A stretch of DNA of 64,000 nt, from positions 62,001 through 126,000 of the forward strand of contig NZ_JACKVK010000005.1 of NCBI RefSeq assembly GCF_025823185.1, read 5' to 3'. The notes under the pieces were generated by a model that saw only the letters and a program-made list of their open reading frames with translations, did not search any database and was not told where the DNA came from. The position numbers were made by a program, and so were the translations under genes. Origin of the DNA: Mycobacterium yunnanensis (GTDB lineage: Bacteria > Actinomycetota > Actinomycetes > Mycobacteriales > Mycobacteriaceae). This document shows, one piece after another, positions 44,419-53,798 of the stretch (its first letter is position 1; each line of letters opens with the position of its first letter).

Positions 44419-47276
44419 CCGCAGCCTTTCGCACCGCCCAGGGCGGCCGGGTCGACCGCTCCACCACACACACCTTCGTGTTCGACGACCGGGAGCTGAC
44501 CGGACATCCCGGCGACACACTCGCATCGGCCCTGTTGGCCAACGGCATTCATCAGGTCACCACGAGCATCAAGCTGGGGAGGCCACGGGGTTTCACCGCC
44601 GCGTGGGCCGAGGACACCGGCGGCCTCGTCCAGATCGAGCATCCGTTTCCCGAGCCCATGCTGCTGGCCACGACCGTCGAGCTGTTCGACGGTCTGGCCG
44701 CCCGGGGCATCCCGGGGCAGGGCCGCCTGGCGGAAATCGCCGACACCGCGAAGTACGACGCCACCCACGCCCACGCCGACGTCCTCGTCGTCGGGGCAGG
44801 GCCGGCCGGACTGGCGGCCGCGCTCACCGCCGCCAGGGCCGGGGCCCGCGTCGTCCTCCTCGACGAGCAAAGCGAAGCCGGCGGCGCCCTGCTGGGCAGC
44901 ACCGACACGATCGACGGCAGACCGGCACTGGACTGGGTTCGGGATGCGGTCGCCGAGCTGGCCTCCCACCCCGAGGCGCTTCACCTGCAGCGCACCACCG
45001 CATTCGGACACTACGACGACGGCTTCGTCCTGGCCCTGGAGCGCCGCACCGACCATCTCGGTCTGGACGCACCGGTGGCGGTCAGCCGCCAGCGGGTCTG
45101 GCGCATCCGAGCTCGGCGCGTCGTGGTCGCGACGGGTGCGCACGAACGCCCAATCGTGTTCACCGACAACGACCGTCCCGGCATCATGCTGGCCCATGGC
45201 GCCCGCACGTTCCTGCACCGCTACGGCGTCCGGGTCGGCGACCAGGCCGTGGTGTTCACCACCAACGACAGCGCCTATGTCGCCGCATTCGACCTGCACG
45301 ACGCCGGGGTACGGATCAGCGCGATCGTCGACCCTCGGACGGACCTACCGCCAGATCTTCTCGCAGAGTGCGCCTCTCGCGAGATCGTCGTCCACCAGGG
45401 CGCCGTGGTGAGCGGTACCCGCGGCGATTCCCGCGTCACCCACGCCGTGGTGTCGCGGTTGTCCGCCGACGACGCGGCCCCGGTCGCCATCGAGTGCGAC
45501 GTGCTGCTGGTCAGTGGCGGCTGGAACCCGGCGGTCCACCTCTACAGCCAGGTGCGCGGCACGTTGCGCTACGACGACGCCCTCGGCGCGTTCGTGCCCG
45601 ATGCACCGCTCGACGGCGTCGACGTCGTGGGCTCGGCGACCGGAGTCTTCGACCTGCCGGGCTGCCTGCGCAGCGGTCGTCAAGCCGTCGAATCCTCGCT
45701 CCCCGCAATTGGTTTCACGGCGTCAACCAGCCCGCTGCCGGGTGAGGACGATCCGGTCCGGACGCCGGGGGCCAGCACGGTCCTCTGGTACGTCCGCGAC
45801 GCCGCCTCCGCGACCCGTCAGTTCGTCGACGTGCAGCGTGACGCCACGGTCGCCGACCTGGTGCGGGCAGTCGGCGCGGGCATGGTCTCGATGGAACACA
45901 TCAAGCGCTACACCACCATTGGAACCGCGCACGATCAGGGCAAGACGTCCGGTGTGGTCGCGTCGGGCATCACGGCCGACCTGCTGGGCCGCCGACCGGA
46001 GGACATGGGCGTCACCACGTTCCGCCCGCCGTACACGCCGGTCGCCTTCGCCGCCCTGGCCGGTCGCAGCCGGGGTCACATGTTCGATCCCGAGCGCGTC
46101 ACCGCGGTGCACGACTGGCATGTGGCGCGGGGTGCGGTCTTCGAGGACGTCGGCCAGTGGAAGCGCCCGCGGTACTACCCGTTGCCCGGTGAGGACATGG
46201 ACGACGCCGTCCTTCGCGAATGTAGAGCCGCCCGAAGCGGAGTCGGCATCCTCGACGGGTCGACGCTCGGCAAGATCGACGTACAGGGCCCGGATTCGGG
46301 CCAGTTCCTCGACATGCTCTACACCAACCTGATGAGCACGCTGAAGGTCGGCATGATCCGCTACGGCGTGATGTGCGGCGCCGACGGGATGGTCATCGAC
46401 GACGGCACCGTGATGCGGCTTGCCGAGGACCGCTTCCAGGTGTTCACCACCACCGGCGGCGCCGCCCACATTCTGGACTGGATGGAGGAGTGGTTGCAGA
46501 CCGAGTGGCCGCACCTGCGGGTCCGGATGACCTCGGTGACCGAGCAGTGGCACACCTTCCCCGTCGTGGGCCCCAAGTCGCGTGACGTGATCGGTGCCGT
46601 GTTCCCCGATCTGGACGTCGGCAACGACGCCTTTCCGTTCATGGCCTGGCGCGACACCACCCTTGGCGGCGCGCACGTCCGAGTCGGCCGCGTCAGCTTC
46701 TCCGGTGAACTCGCCTACGAGGTCAACGTGATGGGGTGGTACGCAACCGCGTTGTGGGAGAAGCTGATCGAGGCAGGTGAGCGTCATGGCATCACCCCCT
46801 ATGGCACCGAGACGATGCACGTCTTGCGTGCCGAGAAGGGCTACCCCATCATCGGACAGGACACCGACGGCACCATCACCCCGCAGGACCTAGGGATGAA
46901 CTGGGTGGTGTCGAAGAAGAAGGTCGACTTCATCGGCAAGCGTTCCTTCACCCGCAGCGAGAACCTCAACCCGCTGCGCAAGCAGTTCGTGGGGCTGCTT
47001 CCGGTCGACGCCCAGACGGTCCTGCCCGAGGGGGCCCAGATCGTCGAACCCACCGCGGACGGCGAGCTGCCACCGCCGCCGGTGCCGATGCTCGGTCACG
47101 TCACGTCGAGCTACCGCAGCGCCGAACTAGGGCGACCGTTCGCCCTCGCGTTGGTCAAGGGTGGCCATGCCCGTATCGGCGACACCCTGAGTGTCCCGGT
47201 GAACGGGACCCTGGTGCCGGTGGAGGTCACCGGATCCGTGCTCGTCGATCCCGAAGGAGCCCGTCGCGATGGTTAG
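44415..47276 (+). CDS. soxA: Sarcosine oxidase, alpha subunit
   Basis: A 953-residue subunit. The N-terminal part has a ferredoxin-like domain (FDDRELTGHPGDTLASALLANG) and an NAD/FAD-type Rossmann region (LVVGAGPAGLAAALTAARAGARVVL). The C-terminal half, from about 600, is GcvT-like (tetrahydrofolate-binding), which takes the oxidised methyl group. Channelling from the beta-subunit flavin to this domain gives methylene-tetrahydrofolate. An overlapping open frame upstream (from 43992) is not part of the gene: soxD and its ATGA junction fix the start at 44415. Confidence 0.96.
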   Translation: MTAAFRTAQGGRVDRSTTHTFVFDDRELTGHPGDTLASALLANGIHQVTTSIKLGRPRGFTAAWAEDTGGLVQIEHPFPEPMLLATTVELFDGLAARGIPGQGRLAEIADTAKYDATHAHADVLVVGAGPAGLAAALTAARAGARVVLLDEQSEAGGALLGSTDTIDGRPALDWVRDAVAELASHPEALHLQRTTAFGHYDDGFVLALERRTDHLGLDAPVAVSRQRVWRIRARRVVVATGAHERPIVFTDNDRPGIMLAHGARTFLHRYGVRVGDQAVVFTTNDSAYVAAFDLHDAGVRISAIVDPRTDLPPDLLAECASREIVVHQGAVVSGTRGDSRVTHAVVSRLSADDAAPVAIECDVLLVSGGWNPAVHLYSQVRGTLRYDDALGAFVPDAPLDGVDVVGSATGVFDLPGCLRSGRQAVESSLPAIGFTASTSPLPGEDDPVRTPGASTVLWYVRDAASATRQFVDVQRDATVADLVRAVGAGMVSMEHIKRYTTIGTAHDQGKTSGVVASGITADLLGRRPEDMGVTTFRPPYTPVAFAALAGRSRGHMFDPERVTAVHDWHVARGAVFEDVGQWKRPRYYPLPGEDMDDAVLRECRAARSGVGILDGSTLGKIDVQGPDSGQFLDMLYTNLMSTLKVGMIRYGVMCGADGMVIDDGTVMRLAEDRFQVFTTTGGAAHILDWMEEWLQTEWPHLRVRMTSVTEQWHTFPVVGPKSRDVIGAVFPDLDVGNDAFPFMAWRDTTLGGAHVRVGRVSFSGELAYEVNVMGWYATALWEKLIEAGERHGITPYGTETMHVLRAEKGYPIIGQDTDGTITPQDLGMNWVVSKKKVDFIGKRSFTRSENLNPLRKQFVGLLPVDAQTVLPEGAQIVEPTADGELPPPPVPMLGHVTSSYRSAELGRPFALALVKGGHARIGDTLSVPVNGTLVPVEVTGSVLVDPEGARRDG

Positions 47277-47877
47277 GGCCACTGCCAGCCTCACCCGACA
47301 CAGTCCGCTCGAAGGCTTCGCCGAGCAGTTCGCTCGACTGCCGGCGTCGGCCGCGGTGGCCGAGGAGCCGTTCGTCGCGATGGTGGACCTGTGGGTCGAC
47401 CCGTCGAGCCCCGGTGCCGCGGCGGCGGCTCGGGCCCTTGGCGTGGACGCCCTGCCTCGAACGGCGTCGACGACGGCCACCGCGGCGGACGTCACGGTCA
47501 TCTGGTTCGGACCCGACGAGTGGCTGGTGACCTCGACGAACGAGGCGCCCGAGGACCTGGAGTCGCGGCTGCGCCAGGCCGTCGCCGAACACGGCGGTGC
47601 CGCAGTCGACGTCTCGGCCCAGCGCACCACCCTGCGGCTCCGCGGGGAGCATGCACGTGACGTCCTCGCCAAGGGCTGCTCGATCGACCTGCACCCCTCC
47701 GCGTTCGCCACCGGTACCGCCGTCCAGACCATGCTCGGGCAGGCCGCCGTCGTCCTGACGTCCCTCGACGACGACGGGACCGACTACCGGGTGCTGGTGC
47801 GGTCGTCCTTCGCCCGCTACCTCGCGGAGTGGTTGGTCGACGGGGCCGAGGAGTTCGGCGTCGACTGGCCGCACTGA
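47269..47877 (+). CDS. soxG: Sarcosine oxidase, gamma subunit
   Basis: A 202-residue GcvT-related small subunit (LVTSTNEAPEDLESRLRQAV, DVSAQRTTLRLRGEHARDVLAKGCSIDLHPSAF). The ATG at 47269 overlaps the soxA stop by eight bases, so the complex subunits are translated in coupled order B, D, A, G. With this the four-subunit enzyme is complete in the window. Confidence 0.95.
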   Translation: MVRATASLTRHSPLEGFAEQFARLPASAAVAEEPFVAMVDLWVDPSSPGAAAAARALGVDALPRTASTTATAADVTVIWFGPDEWLVTSTNEAPEDLESRLRQAVAEHGGAAVDVSAQRTTLRLRGEHARDVLAKGCSIDLHPSAFATGTAVQTMLGQAAVVLTSLDDDGTDYRVLVRSSFARYLAEWLVDGAEEFGVDWPH

Positions 47878-47911
47878 CCCCGCCGGGCCTCTTCGGCGTA
47901 ATACTCCACAG

Positions 47912-47923
47912 TTGACATGTCAA
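47912..47923. promoter_or_regulatory. TTGACATGTCAA palindrome upstream of a small barrel protein
   Basis: A perfect 12-bp palindrome, flanked by an outer inverted pair CACAGT (47907-47912) and ACTGTG (47930-47935). It lies 49 bp upstream of the next start codon. It resembles the TTGACA-type dyads bound by MarR/TetR regulators, but TTGACA could equally be a -35 with no good -10 found. Confidence 0.5.
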
Positions 47924-47971
47924 TTGTGTACTGTGAGTCCAGGCCACGACCGGACGAACCAGGAGAGACTC

Positions 47972-48394
47972 ATGCCGATACTTCCGTGGACAGCCGCCAA
48001 GGACCGCGCCGCCATCCCCGCCGGGGCGGAGGTCGTCGTGATGGCGTCCCGCTTCGAGGTCGTCTCGTGGCGTGACGTAGCGCCGTTCTTCCTGGCGGCC
48101 TTGCGAATTCGACGACAGATGCTCGGGGCTCCGGGGGCAGTAGGGGTCTCACTGGTCGCCCACCCGGCGAGGCGAGAGTTCTACACCCTCTCGGCATGGC
48201 GAGACCGCGCGGCGCTCGACTCGGCGGTGGCCGGCCGCCCGCACGTCGAGTCGATGACCCGATTCCGGCCGAGAATGGCCAGTTCTCTGTTCAGCTTCTG
48301 GACGGCGGCCATGCCGGCCGGGGTGCATCCGGAATGGCCGGAGGCCCGAGCGCGACTCCGCGAAGAGGCTGATCCCAGCCGATGTCGCCGGTAG
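47972..48394 (+). CDS. Small alpha/beta-barrel-type protein (monooxygenase-like)
   Basis: A 140-residue protein starting at ATG 47972 with AGGAGAG upstream. The pattern VVVMASRFEVVSWRDVAPFFLAALRIRRQM, SLVAHPARREFYTLSAWRDRAALDSAVAG and HVESMTRFRPRM looks like a dimeric ferredoxin-like alpha+beta barrel of the antibiotic-biosynthesis-monooxygenase/DUF3291 type. That fold covers haem degradation, quinone monooxygenation and others. No specific function can be assigned. Confidence 0.7.
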   Translation: MPILPWTAAKDRAAIPAGAEVVVMASRFEVVSWRDVAPFFLAALRIRRQMLGAPGAVGVSLVAHPARREFYTLSAWRDRAALDSAVAGRPHVESMTRFRPRMASSLFSFWTAAMPAGVHPEWPEARARLREEADPSRCRR

Positions 48395-48569
48395 GGGCCC
48401 CAAGAGCCGTCCGCATGCCGTGACTTTGTGCGGCGACGCGGCCGGAAGTCGTCGGTGTGCTGCAGTCCGATGATGTCCTTGCCCGCCTCTGAGCGAATTC
48501 GCCGAGGCTCCAAAACTCCTGTGCCACATTGGTTTCAGTGGTCACAGATTTGGATTTCTTGTCGGTGGG

Positions 48570-48585
48570 TCGTACTAATGTTCGA
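48570..48585. promoter_or_regulatory. Mycobacterial-type SOS (LexA) box
   Basis: TCGTACTAATGTTCGA, one base from the TCGAAC-N4-GTTCGA mycobacterial LexA consensus. It ends two bases before the start codon of the DUF222/HNH gene. A site this close implies that the promoter overlaps or the transcript is leaderless. Confidence 0.72.
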
Positions 48586-48587
48586 GT

Positions 48588-49952
48588 ATGAGTTCGGATC
48601 GGGTCACCGCAGCAGTCGCGGGGATCCGTGCTGCCGTGGCCGAACTCGTCACCCTGGACTGTGACCAGTTCACCCACCTCGAACTGGTCGAGTTGCTCGG
48701 GGAACTGGAGACGGTGACTTGGCAGCTGCCCACGGTCGGGCACCGGGTGATCGCCCGACTGCACCGCGAAGCGTCCCCGGTCGAGTTGGGCGCCAAGTCA
48801 TTGGGAAGCGTGTTGACCCAACGGTTGCGCATCTCCGGCAAGGAAGTCCGCAGAAGACTGGCTGAGGCCGAGGATCTCGGGCCGCGGACGGCAATGAACG
48901 GGCAGCCGCTGGACCCCAAGCTGGCCCCGACCGCCGACGCCCAAGCCCACGGGGTGCTGGGACCCGAACACGTGTCGGTGATTCGAGGCTTCCTCGACAA
49001 GCTGCCCACGTGGGTGGACCCCGAAGTGCGGGAACTCTCGGAGAAGACGTTGGTGCACATCGGGTCGGGCACCGGTCCCGAGGAACTGGGCAACACAGCC
49101 AAGACACTCATGACCGCCATCGACCAGGACGGTCCCAAACCCGACGACGTGGAACGGGCCCGCAAGCGGTTCTTCCGGTTGGGCAAGCAGCAGGCCGACG
49201 GGATGACCCCCTTCACCGGGCTGCTGGACCCCGAAGCCCGGGCCACGATCGAACCGATCCTGTCCAAATACGCCGCCCCCGGGATGTGCAACCCCGCCGA
49301 CCACGAACCGAGAACCTCCGGCACACCGACCCAAGAACAGATCGACACTGACGACCGCACCGCGACCCAACGCAACCACGACGCACTGATCGCGATCGGG
49401 CGGTCCGTGCTGTCTTCGGGTGAGTTGGTTCAGCACAACGGGTTACCCGTCACCGTCATCGTCTCGACCACCCTGCAGGATCTGGAATCGGGATCCGGGT
49501 CGGGTGTCACCGGGGGCGGGTCGCTGCTGCCGATGGCCGACCTGATCCGCATGGCCTCCCACGCTCACCACTATCTGGCGGTCTTCGACAAGCACACCAA
49601 CGAAGCCCTGTACCTCGGCCGCACGAAGCGCCTCGCGTCGGTGGGGCAGCGGATCGTGCTTCATGCCCGCGACCGCGGCTGCACCAAACCCGGGTGCACC
49701 GTCCCCGGGTACGGCGCGCAGGTGCACCACATGACGGGGTGGGCGAGGAACGGGTTGACCGACGTCGACGACGTCACCCTGGCCTGCGGTGGGGACAATC
49801 GCCTGGCCGAAAACGGCTGGACTGTCGAGCTTCGAGACGGCGTCGTGCAATGGATCCCACCCCCGGAACTCGACGTCGGGCAAGCCCGCATCAACTACCT
49901 TCACCACCCCGAACGACTCCTCGTCGAGCCGGGGGACGAGAGCGCGGCGTAA
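48588..49952 (+). CDS. DUF222/HNH endonuclease, 13E12 repeat-family protein
   Basis: A 454-residue protein with an N-terminal DUF222 domain (about 1-310) and a C-terminal HNH nuclease motif of the form CxxxxC...HH...N...C...N (CTKPGCTVPGYGAQVHHMTGW, then LACGGDNRLAENG). This is the multi-copy mycobacterial REP13E12 family. In M. tuberculosis several members are induced by DNA damage. A SOS-type box lies directly upstream here. No flanking repeats that would define a mobile element were seen; the gene looks intact. Confidence 0.9.
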   Translation: MSSDRVTAAVAGIRAAVAELVTLDCDQFTHLELVELLGELETVTWQLPTVGHRVIARLHREASPVELGAKSLGSVLTQRLRISGKEVRRRLAEAEDLGPRTAMNGQPLDPKLAPTADAQAHGVLGPEHVSVIRGFLDKLPTWVDPEVRELSEKTLVHIGSGTGPEELGNTAKTLMTAIDQDGPKPDDVERARKRFFRLGKQQADGMTPFTGLLDPEARATIEPILSKYAAPGMCNPADHEPRTSGTPTQEQIDTDDRTATQRNHDALIAIGRSVLSSGELVQHNGLPVTVIVSTTLQDLESGSGSGVTGGGSLLPMADLIRMASHAHHYLAVFDKHTNEALYLGRTKRLASVGQRIVLHARDRGCTKPGCTVPGYGAQVHHMTGWARNGLTDVDDVTLACGGDNRLAENGWTVELRDGVVQWIPPPELDVGQARINYLHHPERLLVEPGDESAA

Positions 49953-49997
49953 CGACGAGTTGCTCAGACGATTTCGGGAAGTGGTCGACGTCGGTCG

Positions 49998-50438
49998 CTA
50001 GTCGTAGATGACGTCGAGCCCTCGACGCTTCAGATCGGCCAGCCCGTCGCGCATCGCGTGGAGTTGCTCGTCGGTGTGGCCCACCCAATCGGTGAGTTCG
50101 CCGACTATTCGCACCGGCTGCCGGGTGCGGTACGACATGGTCGGGTTGCCCGGCAGCTTCTTGTCCGTCACGTTCGGATCGTCCTCGACGGCACCCTCCG
50201 GTTCGACGACGTAGATGCGGCACCGACCCTCACCCTTGGCCATCTCGGCCCCCCACACCGCCGCATCCAACGTCTTGGTCACGTAGACGTGGTTCATCAC
50301 GCGATCCTCCTGGTAGTTGGAGGTGCGCCCAGGAACGAGCAGGTCACCAACCTCGAGATCAGCCTTGGTGCCGTGCAAGTACGCACCAGACTCGTGCGGT
50401 TCGAACGGTTTTGGTGGATGCGGCACTATTTCTCCCAT
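49998..50438 (-). CDS. arr: Rifampicin ADP-ribosyltransferase
   Basis: A 146-residue Arr enzyme, closely resembling M. smegmatis Arr. The signature runs ESGAYLHGTKADLEVGDLL, YVTKTLDAAVWGAEMAKGEGR and IYVVEPEGAVEDDPNVTDKKLPGNPTMSYR. It transfers ADP-ribose from NAD to the C23 hydroxyl of rifamycins. The start is ATG 50436-50438; the frame is open upstream but without a better start. It is a stand-alone gene; regulation is not evident. Confidence 0.95.
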   Translation of the reverse strand: MGEIVPHPPKPFEPHESGAYLHGTKADLEVGDLLVPGRTSNYQEDRVMNHVYVTKTLDAAVWGAEMAKGEGRCRIYVVEPEGAVEDDPNVTDKKLPGNPTMSYRTRQPVRIVGELTDWVGHTDEQLHAMRDGLADLKRRGLDVIYD

Positions 50439-50571
50439 TACTCGATGGCCTGGTCGCGAGATCATGCCCCACCGCGGGGGTCTTGCCGCAAGGCCCCCAT
50501 CCCGCCATAATCTGAAGTGGGAACGCACAGGAGAGCCGTTTCACTGACCGCGGGCCGGGTATCTGCGCCCA

Positions 50572-51036
50572 ATGAGCATCCTTCGCAATGATCCGCACGG
50601 TCGCGGAGTGCAGACCCCGGGCGCGCTGCCGCCGATCCTTCACGACCACCCGCTGCAGGCGGCGGGTCGGCGTCTCCTCGACGTCGACCAACTCGACGAG
50701 CGGCGCGTCACAGAGGTGACCACCACCGAGCACGGCGTCTTGGCCGTCGGCGTGACCCCCGACGGCACGCCGTTCGCGACGGGAAACCTCTGCCGCCATC
50801 AGTTCGCCAAGTTGGGCCGGGGTCGGGTCACCGACGACGGCTGCCTCGAATGTCCCTGGCATCGTGCGGCTTACGACGTCACGGACGGAACCATGACCGC
50901 GGGCCCCAAGGGACGCATCTTCGGTTTCAAGCCGTATTCGTGGGCCATCAAGGCGTTCGGCAACGTTGCACCGCTTCGCACGTTCCCCGTCGAGGTTCGC
51001 GACGGCGCCATTTGGCTAGTGGAGGGGCTCGACTGA
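50572..51036 (+). CDS. Rieske [2Fe-2S] protein
   Basis: A 154-residue protein with one Rieske domain: ligands CRH (CxH, in NLCRHQFAKLG) and CPWH (CxxH). This is a ferredoxin-type or non-haem-oxygenase-like domain. It is soluble, with no signal. It may transfer electrons to the downstream epimerase-like gene product or a distant oxygenase; the epimerase start overlaps its stop (TGATG), implying coupling. Confidence 0.88.
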   Translation: MSILRNDPHGRGVQTPGALPPILHDHPLQAAGRRLLDVDQLDERRVTEVTTTEHGVLAVGVTPDGTPFATGNLCRHQFAKLGRGRVTDDGCLECPWHRAAYDVTDGTMTAGPKGRIFGFKPYSWAIKAFGNVAPLRTFPVEVRDGAIWLVEGLD

Positions 51037-52103
51037 TGCGCATCGTGATCACCGGTGCCAGCGGCAACGTCGGAACCGCCGTTCTGCGCGCCCTGCCACC
51101 CGAACACGACGTCGTCGGCGTCGTGCGTCGGCCGCCACCGCCCGACGGCGTCTACCAGCGCGTTGACTGGCACCCGCTGGACCTCACCGACCCCGACGCA
51201 CCCGCCCGGCTGCGCCACGTCTTCGAGCGCGCGGACGCCGTCATTCATCTGGCCTGGGGGTTTCAGCCCACACGCGACGTCGACTACCTCAACCGCTTGG
51301 GTGTCGGCGGTACGTCGGCCGTCCTTCAGGCTGCCCACGCCCAAGGGGTGGGGCAGCTGATCCATATGTCCTCGGTCGGCACCTACGCCGCCGGACGCTA
51401 CGGTCAGCGCGTCGACGAGTCGTGGCCCACCACCGGAATCGACACGTCGCCCTACAGCCGCGACAAGTCCGCTGCCGAATCGGCCCTCGACGAATACGAG
51501 AGCCGCCTGGGCAGTTCGGCCATTCCCATCGCGCGGATGCGTCCCGGGTTCATCCTGCAGCGCGCCGCGGCCAGCGGCCTGATGCGCTACGGACTGCCGG
51601 AATACGTGCCGATGCAACTGGTTCCGCTGCTCCCCCTGCTACCGCTCGACCGCAAGCTGTGCATACCGATCATCCACGCCGACGACGTCGCGGCTGCCAT
51701 CGTCCTCGCCGTCGAGAATCACGCCACGGGGCCCTACAACCTGTCGGCCGAGCCGCCGATGGGTCGCGACGACGTCGCCGAGGTGCTCGGCGCACGTCCC
51801 GTCCACGTTCCGTCCGCGGTGCTGGGCACCCTGGTCGACCTGTCGTGGCGGGCACGACTGCAACACATCGACCGCGGGTGGCTCGATCTGGCATTCAGCG
51901 TGCCCCTGTTGGACTGCACGCGCGCACGAACGCAGCTCGGTTGGGCGCCGGCATGGACGGCGACCGAGGCCCTCGCCGATCTGCTCGAAGGCGTTGCGCA
52001 GCAATCGCATACATCGAGTGCTCCCCTGCGCCGACGTTCGATCCTCGACCTGCTGCGCCGCGACGTGACCGATGGGTTGATCTCCTCGCGCCGGCTGCCG
52101 TAG
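51036..52103 (+). CDS. NAD-dependent epimerase/dehydratase-family protein
   Basis: A 355-residue extended SDR. The NAD motif is IVITGASGNVGTAVL. The usual YxxxK appears as SPYSRDKSAAE with SSVGTYAAG. The C-terminal 80 residues are variable (sugar- or substrate-binding). Such proteins act on nucleotide sugars, or reduce or isomerise other substrates. Paired with a Rieske protein, a role in sterol or cell-envelope chemistry is possible but unproven. Confidence 0.88.
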   Translation: MRIVITGASGNVGTAVLRALPPEHDVVGVVRRPPPPDGVYQRVDWHPLDLTDPDAPARLRHVFERADAVIHLAWGFQPTRDVDYLNRLGVGGTSAVLQAAHAQGVGQLIHMSSVGTYAAGRYGQRVDESWPTTGIDTSPYSRDKSAAESALDEYESRLGSSAIPIARMRPGFILQRAAASGLMRYGLPEYVPMQLVPLLPLLPLDRKLCIPIIHADDVAAAIVLAVENHATGPYNLSAEPPMGRDDVAEVLGARPVHVPSAVLGTLVDLSWRARLQHIDRGWLDLAFSVPLLDCTRARTQLGWAPAWTATEALADLLEGVAQQSHTSSAPLRRRSILDLLRRDVTDGLISSRRLP

Positions 52104-52192
52104 TGATCCGTTAACCGGCCCGACACCCGTCGGTCGCCCACTTCCCCATCCACGTTGGCCTTCGCGTCGCACCGGCACCGCATGCTGGCCCG

Positions 52193-53791
52193 GTGGCCCA
52201 CGACGAACACCGACTAATCGGTCGGCGAACCTTGCTCCGCGGCTCATTGGCCGGGGCGCTACTCGTGCCCACCACCGCAGCTCTGCAGGCCTGCGGAGGC
52301 CCCGGCAGCAGCGGTCCGGCCAGCACCGGCCTGCTCGCCACTCGTCCGCGCATCACCCACGGCGTCGCCAGCGGTGATCCGCGCCCCGACGGCGCTCTGA
52401 TATGGGCACGCTCCGACTCACCGGCCCGCATGATCGTGGAGACCTCGGCGACCGAGTCGTTCTCCAACCCCGCGCGAATCGAGGGGCCGCGGGTGACACC
52501 AGCCTCCGACGGCACCGGGCGACTCCGTGTCACCGGCCTCGAACCTGGCCAGACGGTGCACTACCGGGTGACGTTCGAAGGTGAGGACGGCGGCACCTCC
52601 GAACCCGCCGTCGGTGTCTTCACCACCGTGCCCACTCGACCGAAGGACGTGACGTTCGTCTGGTCCGGCGACGTCGTCGGCCAGGGTTGGGGCATCAACC
52701 GCGAGGGCGGCATGGGCATCTTCGGCGCCATGGCCGACCGACGACCGGACTTCTTCCTGCATTCCGGTGACGCCATCTACGCCGACAACCCGGTGCCCGA
52801 GACCCAGGTCCAGAACGACGGTGGCACGTACCGAAGCGTCACGGCCGCGGCAAAGGACCACGTTGCCCAGACCCTCGACGACTTTCGGGGAAACTACGCC
52901 TACAACCTCGCCGACGCGCATTACCTCCGCTTCAACGCGACTGTCCCACAGCTGATTCAGTGGGACGACCACGAGGTGCTCAACAACTGGTTCCCCGGCG
53001 AGTCGCTGGCAGGCCAGAGGCGCAAGGGCTACACCGACACCGACGTCGACGGATTGGCCGGTCTCGCCTATCAGGCGTGGCGCGAGTGGCAGCCAGTCGA
53101 ACCCTCCGAGGCCGCCGACGGTCGATTGCATCGCAAGATCTCCTACGGGCCCATGCTGGACGTGTTCGTACTGGACATGCGCTCCTACAAGGATCCGAAT
53201 CCGAGCGCGTGGTCGACGTCTGACGACGGTGGCATCCTCGGTCGCGAACAGACGCAGTGGCTCGTCGACGGCTTGAGGTCGTCGACCGCGGTGTGGAAGG
53301 TCGTCGCCAACGACCTGCCGATCAGCATCGTCGTGCCGGACACCGCCTCCGACCCGGTCGGCGGCCCCCCGTCGATGGAGGCCGTCGCCCAAGGCGAGAA
53401 CGGCCGACCGCTAGGCAGGGAGATCGCCTTCTCGCGAATCTTGAGCCAGACCAAGGAGGTTCGCAACGTCGTGTTCCTCACCGCCGACGTGCACTACACC
53501 GCGGCGATCTCCTATCACCCCGAGCAGGCGGGCTTCACCGACTTCTCACCGTTTTGGGAGTTCGTCTCGGGACCCCTGAACGCAGGCGCGTTCCCCCAGA
53601 GTCCGCTGGATGGAACCTTCGGCGCGCGCTACGAATTCGTCCACGCTCCAGGGGAGAAGAACACCTCCCCTGCCGAGGGCTTTCAGCACTTCGGCGCGGT
53701 GCACGTCGACGCGGACACCCGCGCACTGACGGTCGATCTGTGCGACGCGTCCGGTTCATCGTTGTACGCCAAGGAGCTGTTGCCCGCCTAG
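52193..53791 (+). CDS. phoD: PhoD-type alkaline phosphatase, Tat-exported lipoprotein
   Basis: A 532-residue secreted metallophosphoesterase. The N-terminus has a twin-arginine motif GRRTLLRG and an LQAC lipobox with Cys near residue 34. Mature features are a THGVASGDPRPDGALIWAR entry, the PhoD signatures VWSGDVVGQG, GDAIYADNP, WDDHEVLNNW and TADVHYTAA carrying the metal ligands. PhoD hydrolyses phosphomonoesters and diesters with Ca/Fe and is usually phosphate-regulated. The start is GTG 52193. No Pho box was identified. Confidence 0.92.
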   Translation: MAHDEHRLIGRRTLLRGSLAGALLVPTTAALQACGGPGSSGPASTGLLATRPRITHGVASGDPRPDGALIWARSDSPARMIVETSATESFSNPARIEGPRVTPASDGTGRLRVTGLEPGQTVHYRVTFEGEDGGTSEPAVGVFTTVPTRPKDVTFVWSGDVVGQGWGINREGGMGIFGAMADRRPDFFLHSGDAIYADNPVPETQVQNDGGTYRSVTAAAKDHVAQTLDDFRGNYAYNLADAHYLRFNATVPQLIQWDDHEVLNNWFPGESLAGQRRKGYTDTDVDGLAGLAYQAWREWQPVEPSEAADGRLHRKISYGPMLDVFVLDMRSYKDPNPSAWSTSDDGGILGREQTQWLVDGLRSSTAVWKVVANDLPISIVVPDTASDPVGGPPSMEAVAQGENGRPLGREIAFSRILSQTKEVRNVVFLTADVHYTAAISYHPEQAGFTDFSPFWEFVSGPLNAGAFPQSPLDGTFGARYEFVHAPGEKNTSPAEGFQHFGAVHVDADTRALTVDLCDASGSSLYAKELLPA

Positions 53792-53798
53792 CGACGGC

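Noticed and set aside
47269..47276. Overlap of soxA and soxG as a possible frameshift
   Set aside because: Each frame codes for a complete subunit of normal length, and such overlaps are normal in this operon.
48395..49997. A mobile element around the 13E12-family gene
   Set aside because: No terminal inverted repeats, target duplications or integrase were found around the HNH gene; only the gene and its SOS box are supported.
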